From the NCBI RefSeq assembly GCF_034702125.1, contig NC_085873.1, positions 52,310,376-52,374,375 of the forward strand: 64,000 nucleotides of DNA, written 5' to 3'. Shown piece by piece: positions 1 to 11,480 of this stretch. Made by a program: the position numbers and the translations under genes. The notes under the pieces were generated by a model. That model was not told the DNA's origin, searched no databases, and saw only the letters and a list, made by a program, of their open reading frames with translations. Position 1 is the stretch's first letter, and the number at the start of each line of letters is the position of its first letter. This stretch comes from Engraulis encrasicolus (lineage: Eukaryota > Chordata > Actinopteri > Clupeiformes > Engraulidae).

Positions 1-494
1 TCAACACACTGCCGATCACTGTGTGCGTATGTGCCCCTCTCTCTCTCTCTCTCGGCTGGGGCTGGCACTGCGTACAGGGATTCTAGATAGAACCTCACCT
101 AAGCAGACCTTAGCATACATCATAGCTCCAGATGAACCCTTTCTGGAACCCATTCACCTGGAGACAGCCAGGTAAGGTTGAGTGGGGAACAGTTGTAAAG
201 GCCCATTACTCACCATTCTATCATAATGGGGTCAGTAACCTACCCCGGTAAGATTAACTTATAAAATAACAAAATACCATTACAATCCAATCAGCTGACT
301 ATGCACTACAAGGAGCAACACATGTCTACCCTGTGTGTGAGGAACCACTTCCTATCTCAGTCACTTCCTATTTAAAAAAATAAAAAGAAAAAAAGAAAAA
401 AATGTCTTTCAGCTTGAGCAATACTGCATTAGTTTTCTGCACCAAAAGGCAGCCGTATGACATGTACATTACATATTTTAATCAGCTGTTGGGG

Positions 495-2321
495 CAACAT
501 GATCTCCAAAAATTCCGTGCTCCTGGACACGGATGTTAAGGGCACAAAATCCGTGTCCAGGAGCACGGATTTTGCCAAAATTCCGTGCTCCTGGACACGG
601 AATTGTTTTCCGTGCTCCTGGACACAGAATTGTTTTCCGTGATGTACACAGAGAAGTGCTCTCTCTATAGACTACTACCACAGCTCTATGTTTCCACAGT
701 CTTGTGTTTTCTCAGGATTTTTCTAATTTCAAATATTTTTTTCTAAAAAAAAAACATTTCCTACTGACAGGTTAGGGTTAGGGATTGTTTTGGTCTGGGC
801 ACAGCTAGTTTTCTTTCATTCATTATATGAATGTGATAGCCTAGCAACCAACTGGAAAAGGTATTTCTCAAAAATATGTATTTAACCCTTGTGTTGTGTT
901 CATAAGCTGCACACACCTGTGGTGTTCGGGTCACTTTTATCTTACATTATGCAAATCGTTTTTGATGACTAAACTACCAAAACCTGCATAAATTCACTAT
1001 TAATACCTTCTAAAGTGATACAATTAGTGACTATGTTGTCCATGTATTACAGCTGATATGAGAGTACAACAACCCCCAAATTTCTTTTATTAGTTTTTCT
1101 CTAATATTGAAAAATATCATCAATAGTGACATTTGTGGTGTTTGGGTCCAAACCAACCCAAAGAGATTTATAGCAGGATAAAGACCAAATGTTTTCAGTG
1201 CATAAAATCAATGCTTAAATATGTTGACTTGGTGTTTTTCAATATTTATATGATTTTAGTGTGGTAAATATACAAAATAACAATTTTGTCAGTCACAGCT
1301 ATTTCGCCAATCTAATGCAAAGATATAGGAAATGAACACCTCAATGAACATGAAAAAAACCACACTATTCATCTGAATCCACTATGCTATGAACATGGAC
1401 CCTTATCTCATTGCCACATCAACTTTATGGAAAGTATAAGACCAGTTCTACATGTCTGGGTGCCATTATGAATTTTTGATACGTTTTTTGGACAAAATAA
1501 TGTGCAAAAAATTATTTTGCAAACAAATGTGCAAAAAATCTCATTATATAATGCAGAAATGGATTCCCTGACCATGAAAACATATGAGTAGACACCAAAA
1601 ATACATCTGTACTCCTTTCACAACAGGAGATATGACGTATTGTATTGTATGGGACTGTCCGGCGGCCATATTGGATTTGTAATATGAAAAAGCTGGCAAA
1701 ACATTTTTTTAGGCAAGAAATATATTTTCCTCACCATGAATCACCAAACTGAAGAAAAAGGGCAACCAACAGCTTTTCAGAAATGCATACAACAACCAAA
1801 AATCTATGCCCGGGTCAATTTTGACCCGAACACCACAGATGTAACTTTTTTTTTTTGAACCTTTAAAATATACTGAAATGATAAAACATATTTTTTTGTG
1901 TTGAAATGATTGTGACTGAGGATTAGATGAACCCTCATTCCAAGAAAATAAAGGAAAGTGTGTTTTTTTCACACTAAAACTTGAAAACGGGTCAAAAATG
2001 ACCCGAACACAACACAAGGGTTAATGACAGGTTAAGGTTAGGGAATGTTTTGGTCAGGGCACAACTTAAATTGCTATAGCATTATTTTGTTTAGGATTAG
2101 CATTTGGTATGTGTTTTCTAATGATAGAGTTACACAGTGCTGTGGTAATAGCCTATAAAAAGCACTTCCGTGTGCCCATCACCGAAAACAATTCTTTGTC
2201 CAGGAGCACGGAAAATAATTTCGTGTCCAGGAGCACGGAATTTTGGCAAAATCCATGCTCCTGGACACGGATTTCGTGTCCTTAACATCCGTGTCCAGGA
2301 GCATTTTTGGAGATCAGGCTG
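495..2321. mobile_element. Non-autonomous DNA element with palindromic subterminal arrays, copy 1
   Basis: The ends are inverted repeats (CAACATGATCTCC at the left, GGAGATCAGGCTG at the right), flanked by a perfect 7-bp duplication GTTGGGG at 488-494 and 2322-2328. The matching empty site with one GTTGGGG is at about 46895-46905. Each end carries several copies, in both orientations, of the near-palindrome CCGTGCTCCTGGACACGG. Without the nested 1135-bp insertion and its extra TTAA the element is 688 bp, exactly the length of the copy at 49254-49941. It has no coding capacity. The superfamily is not assigned, because 7-bp duplications are uncommon. Confidence 0.9.
886..2020. mobile_element. 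piggyBac-like MITE nested in the 495-2321 element
   Basis: TTAA at 882-885 and at 2021-2024 flanks a 1135-bp insert with terminal inverted repeats CCCTTGTGTTGTGTTC / GAACACAACACAAGGG. A TTAA target duplication and CCC-starting termini are typical of piggyBac. GTGTTCGGGTC motifs recur just inside both ends and near 1809-1838. The sister copy of the host element reads straight through with a single TTAA (about 49636), which proves the insertion. No transposase is present. Confidence 0.9.
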
Positions 2322-2710
2322 GTTGGGGTTACGTCGTCTTTCCACACTCCTAAATGCTGTACTGTAGGCTTAAGTCCCCCAACAGCCAGCTTCAAAATGG
2401 TTATTATAATAACTAAAAAATAAGAAAGTAAGCTATTGACAATCTCAACTACAGACCAGACTGCTGTGATCTGGAGGCAGATATGATCTGGAGGCAGATA
2501 TGCATCTCCTCAAAGGTTTCAAAGACTTTTTCAGCAAAGCTTCAATAAATGTGTAAATATTGTTTTGTCTTCTTAGTCTTCACACATTATTTTATCCAGT
2601 TACATTTCCTCCATTTTATGTTGTGTACATTTTATTAGTATTTATTTACTTTCATTTTGTTCTGGAAGCCTTTGAAATGAACTAGGCTACTGTTGTGAAA
2701 CACACGCACG

Positions 2711-2726
2711 TGCACACACACACACA

Positions 2727-2806
<80 letters not shown>
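2711..2806. repeat. (CA)n microsatellite
   Basis: Nearly pure CA dinucleotide run with one TA interruption near 2742. It lies just downstream of the NLR N-terminal exon on the minus strand. The matching place in copy 2 of the duplication lacks a long run. Confidence 0.97.
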
Positions 2807-2807
<1 letters not shown>

Positions 2808-2851
2808 TACTTTTCACATATGATAGTAAATTAATAGTCATGTGATCTCAC

Positions 2852-2923
2852 CTCTCAGGAGGAGGATCCGTCTTTCTGATCTCTGGTTCATCCATGGACT
2901 CTTCATGCACACACAGCTGGACA
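2852..2923 (-). CDS. N-terminal exon of a second fish NLR gene (partial gene)
   Basis: On the minus strand the acceptor CCCTCAG precedes 72 nt that end GAGAG before the donor GTGAGA. Read to end in phase 2 it encodes VQLCVHEESMDEPEIRKTDP followed by PPE, the short acidic, Pro-rich N-terminal exon type seen in fish NLRs. It is paralogous to 48129-48201. Its FISNA-NACHT exon would lie beyond the left edge. Relative to the paralogue it has two extra bases near its start and lacks one GAG codon near its end, so the two exons need different incoming phases. An in-frame ATG inside could serve as start. Moderately sure, because the exon is short and recognised mainly through its paralogue. Confidence 0.65.
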
Positions 2924-3562
2924 CTGAGGGAAGATGAGCACAGAAATCACAATGTCACACTGTTGATAATAACAGTAAGCTCTTTAAAAAATAATCCTTA
3001 CACACACAGATAGCCTATGCATCCACCCATCAAATTTTTCAACAAAGGACAAAATCGACCAAACCTTTTCAGCAAAACAGCAACACAACCCCATCCGCTT
3101 CACTGTGCTCTAGCGCTGCAATGTGCCACATTTCCGTTGCGTGGGCGACAAACTATACTTCCTCTTTCAGCTCACTGTAGTCTGTTCATTTTCAGGGCTG
3201 ATTGCTAACTTGAATTACATGTATGTGCACAATCAGTTATCATGTCACATTTAACTTCTTTACTTACCAAGAGATTGTATCTGTTCAGACTTCACAGATC
3301 CCTACAGGTGTCAGATACACTTCAGAGACGCCATTGACTTGGATGCTCAGGTCCACACCAGTCCCTTTTCTGCTGGAAAAAGCCGGCTTACAATGCAAAG
3401 CTGGCTGTGCAAAGTGAAAGTCTACTTTCTGTTTTTCTATAAACTATAACGAGCTTAATGACCTCAACTTAAACAACTGTCTGTGTGGACGTCTGGCTAG
3501 TAGTTCCTCGTTCTGCGTTTGACTCTCCAGATGTGTTTCAGTTTCATTCATCCAGTCAGAGT

Positions 3563-3911
3563 CAGAGCCATCTAATAACAGAGTTACGTCACTCCCATAG
3601 ACCTCTATGGACCAATCTTTCCACAGCAATGGCGGCTCTCATGGAGCCTCACGGAGCGTTAACATGGAAATCCCCATTGACTTTAGTTCTATTAGAAGTT
3701 ACTTAGTTCTAGGAGGTGGCCGTAGAACACAGAAAATGTGGTAAAGGTAATGTCATTTGTTTGTATTTAATCTTTGTTTGGTATGTGATGGTTCTGTGTT
3801 AGTTTCCAATGAACAGAAGTTTACTGTTAAGAAACATTTTAATCTACGCGAATCACATCACCAACCGACTTCCTGGTCCCCGGTTTGCGCAACTCTTATT
3901 AGACGGCTCTG
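3563..3911. mobile_element. hAT-type MITE (CAGAGCC family)
   Basis: Inverted ends CAGAGCCATCTAATAA and TTATTAGACGGCTCTG are flanked by near-identical 8-bp duplications GTCAGAGT (3555-3562) and GTTAGAGT (3912-3919). An 8-bp duplication with CAG...CTG termini fits hAT. It is absent from the matching position of copy 2, which carries another member of this family at 47655-48095. Confidence 0.8.
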
Positions 3912-3931
3912 GTTAGAGTAAGGAGACGTGT

Positions 3932-4025
3932 TAATGTGTGGCATCATGGGTAATGTGAGGTTTATGTGTGGCATCATGGGTAATGTAGTAGTGTTTATGT
4001 GTGGCATCATGGGTAATGTAGTGTT
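3932..4025 (+). repeat. Three tandem copies of a GTGTGGCATCATGGGTAATG unit
   Basis: The motif TGTGGCATCATGGGTAATGT occurs three times at 30-40 bp spacing. The duplicated region near 48845 has it once, so the expansion is specific to copy 1. Confidence 0.9.
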
Positions 4026-4087
4026 AATGTAAGTAACTTGCTAACCTGCCTTGACTCATGTATGAATTTAACTTTTAATCCTATCCT

Positions 4088-4252
<165 letters not shown>

Positions 4253-4562
4253 AAAGTGAAAGCCCAACTGGGAAACTCCAACTCCCATTGTCATTGTGAC
4301 ACAGCACTCCACAGCACACAAGTGAACACTGTGCACTGCACACAACGAAATTGCATTTATGCCTCACCCGTGCAAGGGGGCAGCCCTCAGTGGCGCCCCA
4401 TGGGGAGCAGTGCGGTGGGACGGTACCATGCTCAGGGTACCTCAGTAATGGAGGAGGATGGGGGAGAGCACTGGTTGATTACTCCCCCCACCAACCTGGT
4501 GGGTCGGGAGTCGAACCGGCAACCTCTGGGATGCAAGTCTGACGCCCTAACCGCTCACCCAT
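4253..4562 (-). mobile_element. tRNA-derived SINE, minus orientation
   Basis: On the minus strand the head reads GGGTGAGCGGTTAGGGCGTC (A-box region) and then a B box, GGTTCGACTCC. It is followed by a body shared nearly end to end with the plus-strand copy at 53390-53705. The tail ends GGGCTTTCACTTTC. It sits inside the ATCT microsatellite. The open frame spanning it has no protein meaning. Confidence 0.9.
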
Positions 4563-4646
4563 CTATCCAAAAGTTTTTGCTCACCTGTCTTGACACAGAT
4601 ATTAATTTAACTGCCAATCCTATCCTAATCCTACCAATCCTAACCT

Positions 4647-4817
<171 letters not shown>

Positions 4818-4917
4818 CTGATTTGACTCACATATGCAAATCCCATCCTAATCCTACCAATCCTTACCCATAGTGTTCAATATCAGTCCACCTTTTGCAG
4901 CTATTACAGAGTCAAGT

Positions 4918-6790
4918 CATTTGGGAAGGCTGTCCACAAGGTTGAGGAGTGTGTGGAAGGCTGTCCACAAGGTTGAGGAGTGTGTGGAAGGCTGTCCACA
5001 AGGTTGAGGAGTGTTTTTATCTGGGAAGGCTGTCCACAAGGTTGAGGAGTGTGTTCATCTGGGAAGGCTGTCCACAAGGCTGAGGAGTGTGTTCATCTGG
5101 GAAGGCTGTCCACAAGGTTGAGGAGTGTGATCATCTGGGAAGGCTGTCCACAAGGTTGAGGAGTGTGTTCATCTGGGAAGGCTGTCCACAAGGTTGAGGA
5201 GTGTGTTCTTCTGCGAAGGCTGTCCACAAGGTTGAGGAGTGTGATCATCTGGGAAGGCTGTCCACAAGGTTGAGGAGTGTGTTCTTCTGCGAAGGCTGTC
5301 CACAAGGTTGAGGAGTGTGTTGATCTGGGAAGGCTGTCCACAAGGTTGAGGAGTGTGTTCATGTGAGAAGGCTGTCCACAAGGTTGAGGAGTGTGTTCAT
5401 CTGGGAAGGCTGCTGTCCACATGGTTGAGGAGTGTGTTCATCTGGGAAGGTTGTCCACAAGGTTGAGGAGTGTGTTCATCTGGGAAGGCTGTCCACAAGG
5501 TTGAGGAGTGTGTTCAGCTGGGAAGGCTGCTGTCCACAAGGTTGGGGAGTGTGTGGAAGGCTGTCCACAAGGGTGAGGAGTGTGTTCATCTGGGAAGGCT
5601 GTCCACAAGGCTGAGGAGTGTGTTCATCTGGGAAGGCTGTCCACAAGGTTGAGGAGTGTGATCATCTGGGAAGGCTGTCCACAAGGTTGAGGAGTGTGTT
5701 CATCTGAGAAGGCTGCTGTCCACAAGGTTGAGGAGTGTGTTCATCTGGGAAGGCTGCTGTCCACAAGGTTGAGGAGTGTGTTCATCTGGGAAGGCTGTCC
5801 ACAAGGTTGAGGAGTGTGTGGAAGGCTGTCCACAAGGTTGAGGAGTGTGTTCATCTGGGAAGGCTGTCCACAAGGTTGAGGAGTGTGTTTATCTGGGAAG
5901 GCTGTCCACAAGGTTGAGGAGTGTGTTTATCTGGGAAGGCTGTCCACAAGGTTGAGGAGTGTGTTCATCTGGGAAGGCTGCTGTCCACAAGGTTGAGGAG
6001 TGTGTTCATCTGGGAAGGCTGTCCACAAGGTTGAGGAGTGTGTTCAGCTGGGAAGGCTGCTGTCCACAAGGTTGGGGAGTGTGTGGAAGGCTGTCCACAA
6101 GGTTGAGGAGTGTGTTCATGTGAGAAGGCTGTCCACAAGGTTGAGGAGTGTGTTTATATGGGAAGGCTGTCCACAAGGTTGAGGAGTGTGTTCATGTGAG
6201 AAGGCTGTCCACAAGGTTGGGGAGTGTGTTCATCTGGGAAGGCTGCTGTCCACATGGTTGAGGAGTGTGTCCATCTGGGAAGGCTGTCCACAAGGTTGAG
6301 GAGTGTGTTCATCTGGGAAGGCTGCTGTCCACAAGGTTGAGGAGTGTGTGGAAGGCTGTCCACAAGGTTGAGGAGTGTGTTCATCTGGGAAGGCTGTCCA
6401 CAAGGTTGAGGAGTGTGTTCATCTGGGAAGGCTGTCCACAAGGTTGAGGAGTGTGTTCATCTGGGAAGGCTGTCCACAAGGTTGAGGAGTGTGTTGATCT
6501 GGGAAGGCTGCTGTCCACAGGATTGAGGAGTGTGTTCATCTGGGAAGGCTGCTGTCCACAAGGTTGAGGAGTGTGTTTATATGGGAAGGCTGTCCACAAG
6601 GTTGAGGAGTGTGTTCATGTGAGAAGGCTGTCCACAAGGTTGGGGAGTGTGTGGAAGGCTGTCCACAAGGTTGAGGAGTGTGTTCATGTGAGAAGGCTGT
6701 CCACAAGGTTGAGGAGTGTGTGGAAGGCTGTCCACAAGGTTGAGGAGTGTGTTGATCTGGGAAGGCTGTCCACAAGGTTGAGGAGTGTTT
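4918..6790 (+). repeat. Minisatellite of about 31-38 bp units derived from the Tc1 transposase tail
   Basis: Roughly 50-60 units of the type GGAAGGCTGTCCACAAGGTT + GAGGAGTGTG (+ TTCATCT). Unit length varies through loss of the TTCATCTG part and an extra GCT. On the minus strand units read NTLLNLVDSLPR, the conserved C-terminal tail of Tc1-like transposases. Flanks on both sides are the rest of that transposase end, so the array grew from one internal segment. In the other duplicate (about 49000) only one shortened unit is present. Confidence 0.95.
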
Positions 6791-6955
6791 ATATTTGACC
6801 ATTTTGTCCAAAAGTGCATTAATGAGGTCACACACTGATGTTGGTTCAGAAGGCCTGGCTCTCAGTCTCCATTTACAGCAATCCCAAAGGTGTTCTATCA
6901 ATCATGTTCAGGTTATGTCAGTCTGTCATCCATGTCTTTGTGTCATCCACGTATT

Positions 6956-7920
6956 TATGTTTTTATTTTTATTTTATCCATCTTTTCAAGCCAGTTCTTT
7001 TACAGTAATTAATTGTGTTATGTGATTTTATTGTTTGCTGTTGTTTTTAATCAGTTATGGGTTATTTATGGATTTCTTTCAGTGTTGCTGAATGGCTGCA
7101 TGCTGCTTCTTTTTAATCTGGTTAGAGCTACATGCCATGCTGACATTTACTGACTGTGCAAAGTGCAAGACAGGACAAGAAACAGTGATGTACCAATAAC
7201 AATAAATTGATGAAGTAGCCTAATAAATAATAACTGAGGATTTAACATTTGTGAGTGACAGCGATGGACCAGTGATAAACCAGTAACAATCAAGTGATAG
7301 AGAAATAAATAACAATTTAAACATTCAACATTTAACATAATATAGGGGGGAAAGTATAGTAGAAGACATAATAACAACAATAATGTAAAAAATAATTGTA
7401 AAATACAACAATAAGTCAAGGCTATGCTGTACTACACACAGCGCAGTGGTCCATGTTATGCAACTAACTTTACACTCAACCACAAATTCTGAAATTGAGA
7501 TAGAGTGATCTGGCGAGAGACAGATTATGATTTGGCAGAAATCCTTGAAATGTCACTTTTACATTTGTACATTTTCATACTTCAGACACTAGGTGGTGAC
7601 AAGTCATCACGCTTACGGGCAGTGAAAGTCCACTTGTGTTACATCGGTTGCTGTGCATGATGTATTCACGTAACTGCACTCTGCTGTTTCTTTTGAATGT
7701 TCGCTCCTTCGACATATCGCTTGGGGCCCCATGCAGCTGAACCCAGAGACCTAGAGTGTCGTCTGCACATCGGCCAATTCATTTCACAACGTGCTGCACA
7801 AAAGTGACTGACTGTGACCAATAAACTACCCTTGAATACTTGCAACCTTGTAATTCTCCACTAGGGGGAAGCAAACAGCTGTTAGTGGGGAAACTTCCCC
7901 TCCTCAGATCTCACTGGCTA
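6956..7920. other. AT-rich non-coding interval, nothing recognised
   Basis: No open frame with domain character and no clear repeat ends were seen. The (A/T)-rich part at 7180-7440 carries scattered AATAAC motifs. Confidence 0.5.
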
Positions 7921-8690
7921 AGTGTACATGATGTTTTTAAGTCCGATTTAATAAATGCGATTTAAATAGATCGGATTAAGAGTTATTTTGCGATGTGTAT
8001 ACATGGCACTTTCACTTAAATGCGATTAAACGTCTGGGGAAAATAAAGCATTGCGATTGGACTGAGGACGCACGTGCTGAGCGAGCAAAATAAGGCACGG
8101 GGGCGTGGTCCAATGCCACCGAGATGCAGGTCATCTTCCCCACGAAAATCGTTGCCTCAGGCGGACTGAAATCACAACATTTCCCCCTTTCTCCCTGGAT
8201 CATTTACAATGCTACATTAGCTACCCTGTTAGCATAGAAAAACGAGTGGTCAAATAGTAATGTGGAGTAACTTTGTTGTGCTTCATTACTTCGTGGGGCA
8301 CTTTTACATCAATATATGGAAGCCACAACATTTATAGTCGCTTAGGGACTTTAAATTAAGCAAAACTTTCATGTGAAAATCAACAGGAAGTGCCGCCATG
8401 TTTTTCTCTCTGGCAAAGAGCACAGTCTCTTGGCGCCATCATGTGGTCAACAAGCATACGTGGAATGACTGGATTTATTGTAATTCCGAATAAAAGGTTA
8501 CATGACAGAGGAACGTGTTTAATCGGATTTAAAAGAGGATTAAACCACCCACTTTAATCGGACTTAAGTTTAAATCGGAATAAACTTAAATCCTGTTCGG
8601 TAGGTGTTTACATGATATTTTTAGAGTGGAATTAAGATTAAAAGTGAGTAACAGTAAATCGGACTTAAGTGTCTCATGTAAACTCATAGA
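7921..8690. mobile_element. MITE with TTTAAGTCCGATTTA-type inverted ends
   Basis: The left end (TGTACATGATGTTTTTAAGT then CCGATTTA) is mirrored by the right end (TAAATCGGACTTAAGTGTCT then CATGTAAAC). Many internal copies of TAATCGGATTTAA-like motifs lie in both orientations. Non-coding. The family is not named. It resembles the 62430-63060 element in its GATCGGA/ATCGGAT motifs and its length of about 0.7 kb. Confidence 0.65.
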
Positions 8691-8711
8691 ATGTAGCAGT
8701 CACCTTTTGGA

Positions 8712-9105
8712 GAAGACATGGGGCAGAGCAACGAAACGCTGCCCATTCACTTGAATTGCCCGACTGTTGCCTAGCGACCCACTAGTTTGATGCCCTTTCG
8801 GTAGCCTACCGTCACATGGTAATCAAACATTTCAAACAAGCAATTAGGGTTAGGTTTAGGGTTAAGGTTAGGGTTAAGGTTAGGGTTAGGGTTAGGTTTA
8901 GGGTTAAGTAGGGTTAAGGTTAGGGTTAGGTTTAGGTTTAGGGGACATAAGGCGTAAGTACCGAAAGGGCGTCGAATTAGTGGGTTAGGGTTAGGGTTAG
9001 TGTATCAGCAGTTTTCTGTCAGCACCCCCTCCCCACCCCTGCAGACGCTAGGCAGCAGTGGGGCAATTCAAGTGAATAGGCAGCGTTTCGTTGCCCTACC
9101 ACGAA
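8712..9105. repeat. Long inverted repeat enclosing telomere-like TTAGGG/TTTAGGG arrays
   Basis: GGGCAGAGCAACGAAACGCT + GCCCATTCACTTGAATTGCCC at the left is mirrored by GGGGCAATTCAAGTGAATAG + GCAGCGTTTCGTTGCCC at the right. A second inner pair (CCCTTTCGGTA / TACCGAAAGGG) lies inside. The core at about 8846-8942 and 8984-9000 is a degenerate (TTAGGG)n-like run with TTAAGG and TTTAGG variants. This is a foldback mobile element rather than a true telomere. Confidence 0.8.
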
Positions 9106-9119
9106 AAACGGGCAATAAC

Positions 9120-9910
9120 GTGAATGCACCACGAAAATTAATCTATTTTTTTCGTGAAGACTTTACGAAAGGCGTGAGATAGGGCTCGCAGAGTCAAGTC
9201 TGTCTGTCCACAGTTTGATTCGTGAGCCTGGATCATACAAAATGGAGAATTCTGGGTTTTGTTTGTTTTCTTTTACTTTCCGAGTAAAATTTCATCTAAG
9301 TGTGAATTTCGTTTCTTATGAGATCTGATGGTCCACCATACGAGGTTATGAAGGGTAGCACAACAACATGGTCTCATAATAAAGCCTAATTCCTCAATGT
9401 TGAATTAATTATTCAGATTTGATCATATTTACATGACCTGAGAAAAATAGCAAAGGAGGATCACTATGCAGCCGCATTTTGGGTGCAGCTGACATTTCTG
9501 GACAATTCATTGCACAATGTACACAGACTGAGATAGTATTCATTTTGTCATTTGTATTCATGAATGTTTTAAAATGTATGCCCACCTTGATGTTGACCTG
9601 ATTTGGGGAAGCCTTGTCCATTGTTTTTGTTGTAGTCTCACTTCCTTCTGGTCATTTCTGGGCAATTCATTACACAATGCTCATAGACGGTATTTGTATT
9701 AGGATCAAGGATGCAACGGGTTTTTTTTTTCAATAGAGACTCTACCCCACCATTTTTCACTAACATGGACTACTGCAATGCACTATCTAGGACGGCCATG
9801 GCAACATAGAACAATGATGACCATTGGATATGCTTTTGATCACAGTGCAAGAGTCCTTGTGCACAACCCTGCAGCTGTCCAGGTACAGGTGTAGGGCGGG
9901 AAAAGGTGAT
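9120..9910. other. Non-coding interval with ancestral minisatellite unit
   Basis: Contains two diverged copies of a CATTTCTGG(A/G)CAATTCATT block (about 9490 and 9653). It also contains one TTGATGTTGACCTGATTTGG unit (about 9590) of the kind amplified at 10050-10362. No gene seen. Confidence 0.5.
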
Positions 9911-9915
9911 CAATA

Positions 9916-10040
9916 TGAAAAGTGCATAAACACCGCACACTGGATACTGGATACGCACTAGACGAAATGCGTTTTTCGCCAAAAAAAATAAAAGAAAAAC
10001 AGAACAGTATCCAGTGTGCGGTGTTTATGAACTTCTCATA
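9916..10040. repeat. Foldback (hairpin) repeat
   Basis: CATAAACACCGCACACTGGA + TACTG near 9925 and its exact inverse near 10005 form 25-bp arms around a short A-rich loop. Typical of a short foldback MITE core. Confidence 0.8.
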
Positions 10041-10049
10041 CTTATGATC

Positions 10050-10362
10050 CCCTTGATGTAGACCTGATTTGGGATGGCCTATTCCTTGATGCTGTTCTGA
10101 TTTGGGATGGCCTATTGCTTGATGGGTGAGCTGATTTGGGATGGCTTATTCCTTGATGCTGTTCTGATTTGGGATGGTCTATTCCTTTATGGGTGAGCTG
10201 ATTTGGGATGGTCTATTCCTTGATGTTGTCCTGATTTGGGATGGCCTATTGCTTTATGTTATCCTGATTTGGGATGGCCTATTCCTTGATGTATATTTGA
10301 TTTGGGATGGCCTATTCCTTGATGTATATTTGATTTGGGATGGCCTATTCCTTGATGTTGTC
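10050..10362 (+). repeat. Minisatellite, unit about 33 bp (TTGATTTGGGATGGCCTATT type)
   Basis: About nine units of CTGATTTGGGATGGCCTATT + CCTTGATG(T)TGTC. Two more units lie at 11222-11276 after an 860-bp interruption whose right end is a hAT-like terminus (TCTGGTCACCCTA). The open frame through it is an artefact. Confidence 0.93.
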
Positions 10363-11221
10363 GTTGAAAAAAAAGAAAATTTTGAAAATTAACTAGGCCT
10401 ATAGGCTAGTGATGCAATTCAGACCTTTCGATTATAATAGCCTAATAACAAGCCCTGACAACATGATTAATTGAAAGGCAAGAAATATATTGATTATTAC
10501 AGTAGTAGCCTACTTGTGAAACTTCTTTTCCCCGCAGCTGCGATGCCTGCATTGTTTCCCCCTCGATGCCATGTCAATCCCGCAGCTGCTGTTGACCTCT
10601 CATTTTTCTCCTTCATTTTTTAACGCTTTCTGTGACGCTTACCGGCATCGATGCTTTGGCATCTGAGCTGCGAGGTTGTTGTACACTTGAACACCGAATG
10701 GATTAGCTTGCGGTCACTGCAAGTTAGCTTGTCAGTGCACTCGTGTGCCTGAACTCGGAACGTCAAAAAATAAACAATACAATGCGAGGATGCACGCTGA
10801 CAGAACGGTCTAAAACCAGAATATAGTTCCCCTCCCCATTCCTTCATCTACCTGCACTGTCGCTTCTGTTTTTTACTCGCATGGTGGGGCTCTTCATCTG
10901 CCATGTCGCTACTACTGTCATTTTGTCGATGAAAGTGAAAATGCGCGCCGGTAATTGCTCGCGCTCACTGCTCACTCAGCGAGATAAAATACATACATTG
11001 CTGAGGGGCGGAACGCAGCCACTTCATGTATTTTGGGCTGCACAAGCAGCCTCTCAGGGGCACAGGCGGCAGTAGCCAAAAGTTTGAGATGTGTACCTGG
11101 TTTAAACATTATTATTAGTAGGTAAGTCTAAATTTCGGGACATGCACAGTCGGATTCGGGATTCGGGACAAAAGCTTATAATTCGGGACTGTCCCGAATT
11201 TTTCGGGACATCTGGTCACCC
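10363..11221. mobile_element. Insert splitting the 10-kb minisatellite, hAT-like right end
   Basis: The interval ends with TCGGGACATCTGGTCACCCTA, close to the right terminus of the 385-bp hAT elements at 46986 and 56352. Minisatellite units stand on both sides. The left end lacks the matching TAGGGTGACC, so it is probably rearranged or truncated. It also holds a CpG-rich part (10520-11060) with no identifiable gene. Confidence 0.5.
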
Positions 11222-11304
11222 TATTTGGGATGACCTATTCCTTGATGTTGTCCTGATTTGGGATGGCCTATTCCGTTGTATTTATCACAGTCTCTCCTCG
11301 GCCT

Positions 11305-11480
11305 CCTGATCTGTTAAAAAAAACTGAAAAACATTGCCCCAAAACTTATTATGGCTAGGTTGACAGCTGGGAAACTTTATTGTTTTCTTGACGGTGTCAG
11401 GGCCAGGAGGAGGGGCGAGGTCACAAGCACACATGGAGTATGGGAGTGTGCATAGGAATGCACCCTGTGCCTCATAACTT
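11305..11480. mobile_element. Fragment of the CCACTTGTGCTTGTGGCC MITE family
   Basis: Shares CCCAAAACTT...GGCTAGGTTGACAGC, AACTTTATTGTTTTCT and AGGTCACAAGCACACATGGAG with 13425-13590, 23035-23135 (inverse) and 41728-41970. Only the latter looks complete. Confidence 0.6.

Noticed and set aside
5093..6901. Many overlapping frames of 60-120 codons, and a possible CRISPR-like array
   Set aside because: Units are contiguous direct repeats without unique spacers in a eukaryotic genome. The frames are periodic copies of the Tc1 transposase tail.
8845..9000. Interstitial telomere or fusion point
   Set aside because: The repeats are degenerate, short, and enclosed by inverted repeats typical of a mobile element.
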